43,004 bases of DNA from Rickettsiales bacterium (GTDB lineage Bacteria > Pseudomonadota > Alphaproteobacteria > Rickettsiales > UBA3002): assembly GCA_028281385.1 (NCBI GenBank), contig JANQJY010000114.1:1-43004 (forward strand), written 5' to 3'. The notes below the pieces were generated by a model. It saw nothing but the letters and a program-made list of their open reading frames with translations, had not been told where the DNA came from and made no database searches. Position 1 is the stretch's first letter; each line of letters begins with the position of its first letter. Both the position numbers and the translations under genes were made by a program. This document shows, piece by piece, positions 17,629 to 26,103 of this stretch.

Positions 17629-18588
17629 TTAACTTTCGGTTAATTTTCTGGCGGCTTTCTTAACATCAACCCGCTGACATGACGGGCAGAAAAAGGTGGA
17701 ACGACCGCTTTGCACGCTCTTAACAATGCTCCCACCACATTGCCAGCAGGGCTGTCCTTCGCGCCCGTAAACCTGAAACTGATGCTGGAAATAGCCCAGA
17801 TCACCGTCTGAGCGGACATAATCGCGCAAGGTCGACCCGCCAGAGGCAATCGCCGCTTTCAGCACGTTTTTGATGGATTTTACAAGTATTTCTAGTTGGT
17901 TATGCTGTTCGTCATTGCGAGGAGTGAGCGTAAGCGAACGACGTGGCAATCCATTATTAAACGGCGGCGATGCCCGCCGCCCGTCCCCATGCAAAGTCGA
18001 AAGAAGTTCTCCCGCGGGCATGAACGGATCCACCCCACTCAAAAACAAGGCTTCTGACGCATAAATATTGCCGACACCAACGACGAGGCGCTGATCCATC
18101 AGCACCACTTTGATCGCGGTTTCTTTGCCTTTGAGCGCACCGGCGAGATAACCTGCATTAAACGCCTCCGACAGCGGTTCCGGTCCGAGATGTGCCAGCA
18201 ACTCGTGACGATCCAGCGCATCCGTCTGAGACAAGGTCATCAGCCCGAAGCGGCGTGGATCGCGGAAAATGAGACGTTCGCCGCCATCCAGATCGATCCA
18301 TATATGATCGTGTGAGCGATGATCCTCTTCGTTGATATCGCAGAAACGCACCGTGCCCGACATGCCCAGATGCAGCATCACCGTGTCGCCCGTATCGAGA
18401 TGCATCAGCAGATATTTGGCGCGGCGCGTCACATCTTTGATCCGCGCGCCCTCGAGCCGTTCCTGAAAATCGGAGGGAAAAGGAATGCGCAGATCGGGCC
18501 GGTGCAGTGTCACCGCTTCTATCTCACGGCCGGCCAGCCTCTGCGCCAGTCCGCGCGCGATGGTTTCAACTTCGGGAAGTTCAGGCAT
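17629..18588 (-). CDS. mutM: formamidopyrimidine-DNA glycosylase with in-frame repeat insertion
   Basis: Fpg/MutM removes 8-oxoguanine and cleaves the abasic site. The N-terminal MPELPEVETIARGL gives the catalytic Pro and Glu, and the conserved lysine is in RRAKYLLMHL. The helix-two-turn-helix region DQRLVVGVGNIYASEALF and the C-terminal zinc finger (CWQCGGSI, FFCPSCQ) are intact. Residues about 197-231 do not belong to the family: they are encoded by a palindromic element (17893-17999) placed between the H2TH motif and the helix LEILVKSIKNVLKAAI. The protein is 319 aa, about 35 longer than usual. The start MPELPEVE is fixed because processing exposes Pro2. It is divergent from ubiE. Confidence 0.94.
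   Translation of the reverse strand: MPELPEVETIARGLAQRLAGREIEAVTLHRPDLRIPFPSDFQERLEGARIKDVTRRAKYLLMHLDTGDTVMLHLGMSGTVRFCDINEEDHRSHDHIWIDLDGGERLIFRDPRRFGLMTLSQTDALDRHELLAHLGPEPLSEAFNAGYLAGALKGKETAIKVVLMDQRLVVGVGNIYASEALFLSGVDPFMPAGELLSTLHGDGRRASPPFNNGLPRRSLTLTPRNDEQHNQLEILVKSIKNVLKAAIASGGSTLRDYVRSDGDLGYFQHQFQVYGREGQPCWQCGGSIVKSVQSGRSTFFCPSCQRVDVKKAARKLTES
17893..17999. repeat. palindromic element inserted in frame in mutM
   Basis: The segment begins with the family signature CGTCATTGCGAG (17910) and continues to GGCAATCC, then a GC-rich hairpin (GGCGGCGATGCCCGCCGCC). It matches the left half of the intergenic elements at 21694 and 28721. It adds about 35 codons without a stop. Confidence 0.65.
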
Positions 18589-18589
18589 G

Positions 18590-18665
18590 GGTCTCAGGGG
18601 CGAGAGGCGGGGGATGAGGGGCGAGTTGTCTTTATTCGCCCCTCGCCTCTCGTCCCTCGCCCCTT
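18590..18665. repeat. heptamer-phased hairpin upstream of mutM
   Basis: Variants of aggggcg on the left and gcccctc on the right, seven bases apart, form an inverted repeat around TTTATT. It lies directly before the mutM start, in the mutM-ubiE divergent region (18589-18724). Confidence 0.65.
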
Positions 18666-18724
18666 TACTTGCATTATCATATAAAGCTGCGTACACATGG
18701 TGCCATTAACATAGGGAAAACCCC

Positions 18725-19468
18725 ATGCCACCACAACCCCACACCACCCATTTCGGATTTGAACGCGTCGATATAGCGGAAAAAACTGCGCGGGTGCGCG
18801 GCGTATTCAGCCGTGTCGCCGGCAAATATGATCTGATGAATGACGTGATGAGCGGCGGTCTGCACCGGCTGTGGAAGGACCATATGATCAAAAAACTGCA
18901 TCTGCACGATGACATGACAGTCCTCGATGTCGCCGGCGGCACCGGCGATATTACCCTGCGCATGCTGCGGCAGGCAGGGATCGATGTGACGATCTGCGAC
19001 ATCAATGCCGACATGCTCACCGAGGGCAAAGCACGTCAGGAATTCACCGCTTACCCGACGGTTGACTGGCTGTGTGGCAATGCCGAATGTCTGCCGCTGC
19101 CTTCCGATCATTTCGACAAGATCACCATCGCCTTCGGCATTCGCAATGTCACCGACATCCCCGCCGCGCTCAGCGAGATGACGCGCGTACTGAAGCCCGG
19201 CGGACAGTTTGTCTGTCTGGAGTTTTCCGAGGTGACGAACTCCGCTCTCAAACCTGTCTATGATGCCTATTCCTTTCGCCTCATTCCGTGGCTGGGCGAG
19301 AAGATTGCCGATGATCGCGCCTCTTATCAATATCTCGTCGAATCGATCCGCCGCTTTCCGAACGCTAAACATTTTGCGCAGATGTGCGAGACGGCGGGCT
19401 TATCGAATATCTCTTATGAGCGTTTAAGCGGTGGCATCGTCGCCCTGCATTCCGGCTGGAAGATATAG
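18725..19468 (+). CDS. ubiE: ubiquinone/menaquinone biosynthesis C-methyltransferase UbiE
   Basis: The 247-aa SAM-dependent methyltransferase has motif I VLDVAGGTGD at 66-75 and the UbiE signatures GVFSRVAGKYDLMNDVMS and ITIAFGIRNVTD, followed by MTRVLKPGGQFVCLEFS. It carries out the C-methylation step of ubiquinone synthesis. AGGGA precedes ATG 18725. ubiB, which is often in the same cluster, lies 15 kb away at 34528. pyrD follows on the same strand after 38 bp. Confidence 0.96.
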   Translation: MPPQPHTTHFGFERVDIAEKTARVRGVFSRVAGKYDLMNDVMSGGLHRLWKDHMIKKLHLHDDMTVLDVAGGTGDITLRMLRQAGIDVTICDINADMLTEGKARQEFTAYPTVDWLCGNAECLPLPSDHFDKITIAFGIRNVTDIPAALSEMTRVLKPGGQFVCLEFSEVTNSALKPVYDAYSFRLIPWLGEKIADDRASYQYLVESIRRFPNAKHFAQMCETAGLSNISYERLSGGIVALHSGWKI

Positions 19469-19506
19469 CGCTGGTCAAACCGGACCGACAGCGCTATGAA
19501 CGGCGC

Positions 19507-20553
19507 ATGAGTCTGTCCGTCCGCATGCTCCATCTGCTTGATCCTGAAACCGCGCATGATGTGGCGATTCGAGCATTGTCTAAAGGGCTGGTGCCGAGGC
19601 AAACGCCGGTGACAGACCCACGGCTACAGATGCAGGTGGCAGGGCTGGAATTCCCCAATCCCGTCGGGCTCGCCGCCGGATTCGACAAAAATGCCGACGC
19701 ATTAAAAGGACTGGTCAAACAGGGCTTCGGCTTCATCGAATGCGGCACCGCTACACCGCTGCCGCAATCCGGCAACCCCAAACCGCGCATTTTCCGCCTG
19801 CCGGAACATCGGGCAGTGATCAACCAGCTCGGCTTCAATAATAAAGGCGCGGAGGTATTTTGCGAACATCTGAAAGCCCGACCGGCCGGTCATATCATCG
19901 GTGCCAACATCGGCAAAAACAAAGATTCAGACGATGCGATAGCAGATTATGTCACCATGCTCGAACAGGTTCACAGTCTGTGCGATTATGTCACCGTCAA
20001 TATCTCTTCACCCAACACCGAAGGGCTGCGTGAGTTGCAAATGCACGAATCGCTGGCGTTGCTGCTTGACGCATTGCTGCATACCCGCGCCCAACTCGAG
20101 CAGACCGCACAGGATCGCACACCGTTGTTTATCAAACTCGCCCCCGATATGAGCGAAGCCATGCTACAGGATGTGACCGAGGTGGTGATGGATAAAAATA
20201 TCGACGGCCTGATCCTGACCAATACCACCATCTCGCGCGACGGGGTGGCAATCTCTGATGAACGGCTGAAACAGGGCGGCCTGAGCGGTACACCTTTGTT
20301 CGGGCCTTCCACGACTATTCTACGCAAAGCCTGGAGGATGACCGAAGGCAGAGTACCACTCATCGGGGTGGGCGGCATCGGCTCCGGCGCCGATGCGTAT
20401 GAAAAGATCAAGGCCGGTGCGTCATTGATACAGCTTTATACCGCCTTTACCTATCAGGGATTCGAATTGGTAAACCGCATCAATCGTGACCTGCTCGCAC
20501 TGATGGAACGCGACGGGGTGAGTCATTTGAGCGAGGTCGTGGGGGTGGAATGA
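19507..20553 (+). CDS. pyrD: quinone-dependent dihydroorotate dehydrogenase (class 2)
   Basis: The 348-aa membrane-associated class 2 enzyme oxidises dihydroorotate to orotate using quinone. It has the N-terminal helix for membrane contact (RMLHLLDPETAHDVAIRAL), NPVGLAAGFDKNADA, the FMN/substrate motif NISSPNTEGLR with the catalytic serine at about 168, and IGVGGIGSGADAYEKI with QLYTAFTYQG at the end. It probably shares a transcript with ubiE, which is sensible because both act with ubiquinone. Confidence 0.96.
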   Translation: MSLSVRMLHLLDPETAHDVAIRALSKGLVPRQTPVTDPRLQMQVAGLEFPNPVGLAAGFDKNADALKGLVKQGFGFIECGTATPLPQSGNPKPRIFRLPEHRAVINQLGFNNKGAEVFCEHLKARPAGHIIGANIGKNKDSDDAIADYVTMLEQVHSLCDYVTVNISSPNTEGLRELQMHESLALLLDALLHTRAQLEQTAQDRTPLFIKLAPDMSEAMLQDVTEVVMDKNIDGLILTNTTISRDGVAISDERLKQGGLSGTPLFGPSTTILRKAWRMTEGRVPLIGVGGIGSGADAYEKIKAGASLIQLYTAFTYQGFELVNRINRDLLALMERDGVSHLSEVVGVE

Positions 20554-20624
20554 ATAATGGATAAGGTTATATGCCTAAATACCTATCGTCACATCATCTC
20601 TTTTCCCTGGCAAACCAGACGGTG

Positions 20625-20900
20625 CTACCGGCTCATCATTCCCCGGCTCGTAGCTGGTGTTCCGGACCGGGAACCAAGAGAGTCACGCGTTTCCTCTTCT
20701 TTTTCACACTTAAATCCGGGTACACCCTTAAGGCCTTTAATGACATCGTCGAATATGTTTTCACCTGTCCCTTTTGGAAAATGCGGATTGATTTTGTCAA
20801 TTAAATCACCAAAAAATTCTTTTGTTTCGCGGCATGTCATTGGCTGATTAAGTAATTTTTCCAAATCTGATCCAGGATCATCGTTTTTTGTATCTGTCAT
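20625..20900 (-). CDS. hypothetical protein, 91 aa, with a repeat-derived tail
   Basis: I do not recognise the family. The N-terminal 65 residues are acidic and well composed (SDLEKLLNQPMTCRETKEFF, NIFDDVIKGLKGVPGF). GGAGAGGAAAT precedes ATG 20900, a good ribosome binding site. The last 20-25 residues (from about EETRDSLG to the end) come from a palindromic repeat fragment (20630-20700) and are probably not functional; the original stop may have been lost. There is no signal peptide. It precedes a 35-70 bp stretch after pyrD, with which it is convergent. Confidence 0.55.
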   Translation of the reverse strand: MTDTKNDDPGSDLEKLLNQPMTCRETKEFFGDLIDKINPHFPKGTGENIFDDVIKGLKGVPGFKCEKEEETRDSLGSRSGTPATSRGMMSR

Positions 20901-20989
20901 ATTTCCTCTCCCCTTTTTTAGACGACATATGGGTAATCTTTATCATTATACTCTCTTGTCAGGGAGAGAATATGAAAGTTTGATGACAA

Positions 20990-21649
20990 TCAGGTGAGGT
21001 ATTTTCCCAGAAATCCCCTGGCGATGTCGATGCCTTCCGGGTCGATGCCATGACCGAGTCCTGGCCGCGCATGGGTTTCATGTTCGACTCCCGCATCGCC
21101 CAGCGCTTCGGAGGCTATTTCCATCGCCGCGAAGGGCACAACCATATCCCTATCGCCATGAATCAGGCAGACGGGCGGTTTGCATGTCACCTCCCCGGCC
21201 AGCCTGTCCGTGCCGATCATCGCACCGGAAAATCCGACCAGAGCCGCCACCGGCTCAGCACGTCGTAACAATGTATATAATGATGTCATCGTCCCTTGTG
21301 AAAAACCGACAATAGCGAGTTTCGAGATCGGCAACTGATAGCGCTCCAGCAGCGAATCGATAAAACCGTTGACGATCGGCTCGGCCTGCCTGACGCCGGC
21401 CAGTAACACCTCGGGATCACGATCGAGCAGGCTGAACCACTGATAGCCGAACGGCGCCATATCGCAGGGAAAGGGCGCATTGGGCGAGATAAACAACGCG
21501 TCGGGAAACTGCTCCGCGAAGAAGGGCGCCAGGCCGATCAGATCCTGTCCGTCGGCACCGACGCCATGCAGAAACAGGATGATCTGTTTCGGTGCGCCGC
21601 CGGAGGCAGGCTCCATCATCGGGCCGCTTAATTGGGGAAGCTCATTCAT
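20990..21649 (-). CDS. phospholipase/carboxylesterase family alpha/beta hydrolase
   Basis: The 219-aa serine esterase of the YpfH/carboxylesterase-2 family has the oxyanion block FLHGVGADGQDLIGL, the nucleophile elbow GFSQG with the serine at about 117, the acid HGDRDMVVP and the catalytic His in GLGHGIDPEG. It is cytoplasmic and its substrate is unknown (short-chain esters or lysophospholipids in relatives). The start is uncertain: ATG 21649 fits the family better, ATG 21676 gives nine more residues, and neither has a clear Shine-Dalgarno sequence. A palindromic element lies directly upstream. Confidence 0.88.
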   Translation of the reverse strand: MNELPQLSGPMMEPASGGAPKQIILFLHGVGADGQDLIGLAPFFAEQFPDALFISPNAPFPCDMAPFGYQWFSLLDRDPEVLLAGVRQAEPIVNGFIDSLLERYQLPISKLAIVGFSQGTMTSLYTLLRRAEPVAALVGFSGAMIGTDRLAGEVTCKPPVCLIHGDRDMVVPFAAMEIASEALGDAGVEHETHARPGLGHGIDPEGIDIARGFLGKYLT

Positions 21650-21693
21650 GTCTGTGGTGTAGGGGATATGGAGCATAACTGCAACGTCTTATT

Positions 21694-21794
21694 CGTCATT
21701 GCGAGACATGCGTGAGCATGGCGAAGCAATCCACACCTTGCTATATGACATCACCTGGATTGCCGCGTCGGCCTACGGCCTCCTCGCAATGACG
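21694..21794. repeat. palindromic repeat element, 101 bp
   Basis: It begins CGTCATTGCGAG and ends CTCGCAATGACG, with internal halves GGCGAAGCAATCCA and TGGATTGCCGCGTCG. It is the type copy of the element family and lies between the divergent esterase and polA. Confidence 0.8.
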
Positions 21795-21798
21795 CTGA

Positions 21799-21835
21799 CG
21801 GGCAACCGGTAACTCGTAACAGGTAACTCTTATCT
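21799..21835. repeat. short heptamer-phased tract before polA
   Basis: Units of the form aactcgt/aacaggt repeat every seven bases. It follows the palindromic element directly. Confidence 0.4.
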
Positions 21836-21903
21836 CGCACTGACAGCATGCAGAAACCGTCATGCCGGTTGCGTAGCGCAGTGTGATCCGCTAAGACGAC
21901 TGC

Positions 21904-24783
21904 ATGTCCGACGACCATGCCAGAAAGCTCATCCTCATTGACGGATCGGGGTATATTTTCCGCGCCTATCACGCACTGCCGCCGCTGAGTCGGGCGGACG
22001 GTACGCCGGTAGGCGCAGTGGTCGGCTTCTGCAACATGCTGCACAAGCTGATGGAAACACTGGATGGTGATTATCTGGCGGTGATTTTCGACAAGGGCCG
22101 CGTCACCTTCCGCAACGAGATCTATCCCGACTATAAGGCCAACCGCGCCGAGACGCCGGAAGATCTGATTCCGCAATTCCCGCTGGTGCGCGAAGCGGCG
22201 CGCGCCTTCAACCTGCCGGTGATCGAACTGCAGGGTTATGAGGCCGACGATCTCATCGCGTCTTATGCCAAGGCTGCGTCGGCGGACGGCTTGCAGACGG
22301 TGATCGTATCGTCAGACAAGGACCTGATGCAGCTGATGGATGCACAGATCGCGCTGTATGATCCGATCAAACAGAAGGAAATGACATTCGCCGATGTCGA
22401 AAAGAAATTCGGCGTGACGCCGGACAAGGTTGTCGAGGTGCAAGCGCTGATGGGCGATGCGACGGATAATATTCCAGGCGTGCCCGGCATCGGACCAAAG
22501 ACTGCGGCACAACTGATTCAGGAATATGGCGATCTGGAAAGCTTGCTGGCACGTGCCTCAGAGATTAAGCAAAACAAGCGGCGCGAATCGCTGATCGAAT
22601 TCGCCGATCAGGCACGGCTGTCGTATGAACTGGTGTTGTTGAAAGACGATGTCGCCCTACCCGAGCCGATTACCGGTTTCAAACGTACGGCGCCCGATCC
22701 TGAAACATTGCTCAGCTTTTTACAGGAAAATAATTTCAAACAACTGCTTGCGCGGATGGAGACGAAACTGGGCGTTAAAGCCCCCGCCCCGCCACCGCCG
22801 GATGTGGCGCAGGACGAGAACGCATCCTCTGGTGATACGACATTGACGGATTTCTCCAATGTCAGTTACAGTTTGGTGCAAACCAAAGACGCACTTGCGC
22901 AGTGGATCGATAAAGCCAGGGCCAAAGGCATCGCCGCCATCGACACTGAAACCACCGGGCTGGATGCGATGCAGGCCGAACTGGTCGGCATCAGCCTGTG
23001 CGTCGAGCCGGGTGAGGCCTGCTATATTCCGTTACAACATACGTCGCTTTTGCGAGGAGATGCTGGAGCATCGACGAAGCAACCCAGTCATATTGCTCTG
23101 GATCGCGTCGCTAACACTCGCGAAAGCGAGCAGACTGACCTCTTTGCCGAACCTTCACAGCCGCAATTGGTAGAAGGTCAACTCGATCTGCGGGAGACAC
23201 TGGAAACACTGAAACCCGTTCTAACCGACCCGGCTATTCTCAAGGTTGGGCAGAATATCAAATATGATCTGCTGGTATTGAAGAAATATGACGTCGATAT
23301 CACACCGGTGGATGACAGCATGCTGCTATCCTATGTCACCAGCGCCGGACTGCATGCGCATAATATGGATGAGCTGTCGCAGCGCCATCTGCACCACACG
23401 CCCATCGCTTATAAAGAGGTGTGCGGCAGCGGCAGATCGCAAATTTCCTTCGCCGAAGTCGGGCTGGACGCGGCGCGCGATTATGCCGCCGAAGATGCGG
23501 ATATTACCCTGCGCCTGCGGCAATGGCTCAAGCCAAAGATGATCGCCGAACATGTGACGACGACCTATGAATGCTTCGAGCGGCCGCTGATCCCCGTACT
23601 CGTCGCCATGGAACAGGCGGGCATCACGGTAGACCCCGCTTTTTTGAAAACATTATCCGGCGAATTTGCCGGGCAGATGGCCGAGTTGGAAAAAGATATC
23701 TATCAGCTCGCCGGGCATGAGTTCAATATCGGCTCGCCCAAACAGCTCGGCGAGATATTGTTTGAGGAAATGGGACTGGAGGGCGGCAAGAAATCCTCCA
23801 AGACCGGTGCCTATTCCACCGGCGCGGAGGTACTCGAAGAGCTCGCCGCAAAGGGCCATCTGCTGCCGGAACAGGTATTGAAATGGCGCGGGCTGTCGAA
23901 GCTGAAAAGCACCTATACCGATGCGCTTCTCACCCAGATCAACCCTGAGACCGGGCGCGTGCATACGGCGTATTCGATGGCAGCCACCACGACGGGGCGG
24001 CTGGCCTCGTCCGATCCGAATCTGCAGAATATCCCGATCCGCACCGAGGAAGGCAGACGCATCCGTGAAGCCTTTATCGCCGCTAAGGGCTGCAAGCTCA
24101 TCGCCGCGGATTATTCGCAGATCGAACTGCGTCTGCTCGCGCATATGGCGGAGATCGACACGCTCAAGCAGGCCTTCAAAGACGGGGCCGACATCCACGC
24201 CATCACTGCCAGCCAGATGTTCGGCGTGCCCGTCGATGCGGTCGATGGCGAGTTACGACGCAAGGCCAAAACCATCAATTTCGGCATTATCTACGGTATC
24301 AGCGCACATGGGCTGGCGACACGGCTCGGTATCGGGCGCGGCGAAGCGGCAGAGTACATCAACGCCTATTTCGAACAATATCCCGGTATCCGCAGATATA
24401 TGGAACGCACCAAGGAGTTCGCACGCGAGCATGGCTATGTCACCACGCTCTATGGCCGCAAGGTGCATGTGAAGGACATCCATGCCAAAAACCCGAATCT
24501 GCGCGCCTTTTCCGAACGCGCGGCGATCAATGCTCCGCTGCAGGGCACCGCCGCCGATATCATCAAACGCGCGATGATCGATGTGCATGCGGCACTTGCC
24601 GAACACTACCCGAAGGCAACACTGTTATTGCAGGTGCATGACGAACTGATCGTCGAAGCGCCCGACACCGAGGCCGAACAGGTCGGAACATTGGTACAGA
24701 ACATCATGACACAGGCAGCACATCTGTCGGTACCGCTCACCGTCGAAATCGGCATCGGCGACAACTGGGCGGTGATTCATTAA
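21904..24783 (+). CDS. polA: DNA polymerase I with an in-frame repeat insertion
   Basis: The 959-aa protein has all three PolA domains. The 5' nuclease part has LIDGSGYIFRAYHAL, EADDLIASYA, SSDKDLMQL and GPKTAAQLI. The 3'-5' exonuclease motifs are intact (DTETTGLD at about 347, NIKYDLLVL, YAAEDADIT), so proofreading should work. The polymerase motifs are DPNLQNIP, ADYSQIELRLLAH, RRKAKTINFGIIYG and VHDELIVE. About 30 residues (382-411) inside the exonuclease domain derive from a palindromic element at 23042-23130. The start at ATG 21904 has no strong ribosome binding site. Confidence 0.96.
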   Translation: MSDDHARKLILIDGSGYIFRAYHALPPLSRADGTPVGAVVGFCNMLHKLMETLDGDYLAVIFDKGRVTFRNEIYPDYKANRAETPEDLIPQFPLVREAARAFNLPVIELQGYEADDLIASYAKAASADGLQTVIVSSDKDLMQLMDAQIALYDPIKQKEMTFADVEKKFGVTPDKVVEVQALMGDATDNIPGVPGIGPKTAAQLIQEYGDLESLLARASEIKQNKRRESLIEFADQARLSYELVLLKDDVALPEPITGFKRTAPDPETLLSFLQENNFKQLLARMETKLGVKAPAPPPPDVAQDENASSGDTTLTDFSNVSYSLVQTKDALAQWIDKARAKGIAAIDTETTGLDAMQAELVGISLCVEPGEACYIPLQHTSLLRGDAGASTKQPSHIALDRVANTRESEQTDLFAEPSQPQLVEGQLDLRETLETLKPVLTDPAILKVGQNIKYDLLVLKKYDVDITPVDDSMLLSYVTSAGLHAHNMDELSQRHLHHTPIAYKEVCGSGRSQISFAEVGLDAARDYAAEDADITLRLRQWLKPKMIAEHVTTTYECFERPLIPVLVAMEQAGITVDPAFLKTLSGEFAGQMAELEKDIYQLAGHEFNIGSPKQLGEILFEEMGLEGGKKSSKTGAYSTGAEVLEELAAKGHLLPEQVLKWRGLSKLKSTYTDALLTQINPETGRVHTAYSMAATTTGRLASSDPNLQNIPIRTEEGRRIREAFIAAKGCKLIAADYSQIELRLLAHMAEIDTLKQAFKDGADIHAITASQMFGVPVDAVDGELRRKAKTINFGIIYGISAHGLATRLGIGRGEAAEYINAYFEQYPGIRRYMERTKEFAREHGYVTTLYGRKVHVKDIHAKNPNLRAFSERAAINAPLQGTAADIIKRAMIDVHAALAEHYPKATLLLQVHDELIVEAPDTEAEQVGTLVQNIMTQAAHLSVPLTVEIGIGDNWAVIH
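23042..23130. repeat. palindromic element inserted in frame in polA
   Basis: It reads CGTCGCTTTTGCGAGGAG at the left, GACGAAGCAACCCAG and CTGGATCGCGTCG in the middle, and CTCGCGAAAGCGAG at the right. It is the same subfamily as the intergenic element at 30172-30289. It adds about 30 codons with no stop in the polA frame. Confidence 0.75.
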
Positions 24784-24817
24784 AGTATGATTTATCAATA
24801 GATTGCATCTTGCATAA

Positions 24818-24861
24818 TGTCATAAATCTATCATATTGCCTGCGGTTGCCTGTGATATAAT
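24818..24861 (+). promoter_or_regulatory. Pho-box-like site and -10 box before the 382-aa gene
   Basis: TGTCATAAATCTATCAT (24818-24834) is two half-sites 11 bp apart and close to the E. coli Pho consensus. TATAAT (24856-24861) follows after 21 bp, and ATG 24869 is seven bases beyond it, so the mRNA is probably leaderless. Confidence 0.6.
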
Positions 24862-24868
24862 CTGACCT

Positions 24869-26017
24869 ATGACAGAGTACGGCACAGATACTCCCACAGC
24901 AAAGGTAGATAGCGTACAACACCCCAGGCAGGCGATGGAAGAACGTTTGGCGCAGCTGCGCGAAGGCAACCGTTTGGGTATGCATATGTGGGAGAGCCGA
25001 CATTACGTGAACGAGAAGCTCAAGCCCTATGATTTTCCTGACTATAGCCATTATCTATGCACGCATCTGTCGGCCGATCAAATAGAAGATAAGCTTATTC
25101 ATTACCGTTCTCCACCCAATCCAAACCAAAATCAGTATGACCCTTCACGGACTTATTTCGTGTCGGCTTCGCTGATTCCTTGCGATAACCCAAAAAGTGG
25201 AGCCCTCTGTTCTGTTCCCCCCTATAGCATGTATGATGAGATGTATCCGCAGGTTGGCTATTTACTCAATTTCAGCCAGCCCGGTGAAGCATTAGCGCCA
25301 AAACATTCAGCAAAGATTTTACGTGTAAACGAGACAGTTTTGAGCAGTGGGTATGGATGGCAAGAAAAAAATCTTCGTCTGCCGGGCCCAAAACCAGACC
25401 TATGGAAGTCATCTATCGATGGATTAGACGAGAGCTATGGCAAATTCTCTCAACAAGAGTTCATTCAAATAATTGGCCGTGACGCAAAGGGAAAGCTTTC
25501 AAAACAACAATTGAATTCACTGGGAAATGCCTATCAGAACCACAAATTCAACCTGGAGTTCAGCATACATACAAACGAAGTGGTCTGCGCCATGTCCGAA
25601 GAACATATCGAAGCGATTGTCGTGTCGGTCTATGATATAAAAGACCCTGAAAAACAAACACTGGAGGATGCTTACGCCAACGCCATCGGCGCCCTGGGCG
25701 GATTGCAGCATTTAAGGGCAGGTATGGATTTGCCGGTGGTGCGCTATCAGGTTAATGAAGCCCAGCCACCTGACCCTGATATGCCGCGCAAGGGCGAATG
25801 CCGTTATATGGCGCAGGGAAAAATGGAATGCAAACAGATGTTGATTGGCGCCATGGCCACCCTGTCAAACCACAAAGATTATTTAGGTACACACCCAGTC
25901 CCCGCCTCCTATGAGCATTTATGCCAAGCCGCCGCCGAAGCGTTAGGTATGGAACGGGAAACATTGGACGGTCAGATTGCCGAACGAATGGCTGAACGGC
26001 AACGCGGCAGAGTATAA
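24869..26017 (+). CDS. hypothetical protein, 382 aa
   Basis: I do not recognise the family. It lacks a signal peptide and membrane segments. It is rich in Tyr, Pro, His and Gln (ESRHYVNEKLKPYDFPDYSH, SLIPCDNPKSGALCSVPPY), with a mixed alpha/beta look in the C-terminal half (EHIEAIVVSVYDIKDPEKQT, AIGALGGLQHLRAGM). Seven cysteines are dispersed; no metal motif is obvious. The composition is more AT-rich than its neighbours, which may mean recent acquisition. The promoter contains a Pho-box-like site, so expression under phosphate limitation is plausible. There is no Shine-Dalgarno sequence. It is followed by the structured region at 26104-26449. Confidence 0.7.
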   Translation: MTEYGTDTPTAKVDSVQHPRQAMEERLAQLREGNRLGMHMWESRHYVNEKLKPYDFPDYSHYLCTHLSADQIEDKLIHYRSPPNPNQNQYDPSRTYFVSASLIPCDNPKSGALCSVPPYSMYDEMYPQVGYLLNFSQPGEALAPKHSAKILRVNETVLSSGYGWQEKNLRLPGPKPDLWKSSIDGLDESYGKFSQQEFIQIIGRDAKGKLSKQQLNSLGNAYQNHKFNLEFSIHTNEVVCAMSEEHIEAIVVSVYDIKDPEKQTLEDAYANAIGALGGLQHLRAGMDLPVVRYQVNEAQPPDPDMPRKGECRYMAQGKMECKQMLIGAMATLSNHKDYLGTHPVPASYEHLCQAAAEALGMERETLDGQIAERMAERQRGRV

Positions 26018-26103
26018 AGCCGTCACAGACATCTTTTTGAACGCTTTAATACTCCATCCTGTTCCAAAATACTCCTTGGAATGGCATCTGTTATCCGCTA
26101 TCC

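Noticed and set aside
18677-19372. 231-aa open frame opposite ubiE
   Set aside because: Antisense shadow of ubiE.
21694-21794. Palindromic elements as insertion sequences
   Set aside because: They are too short and encode no transposase; no target duplications could be confirmed.
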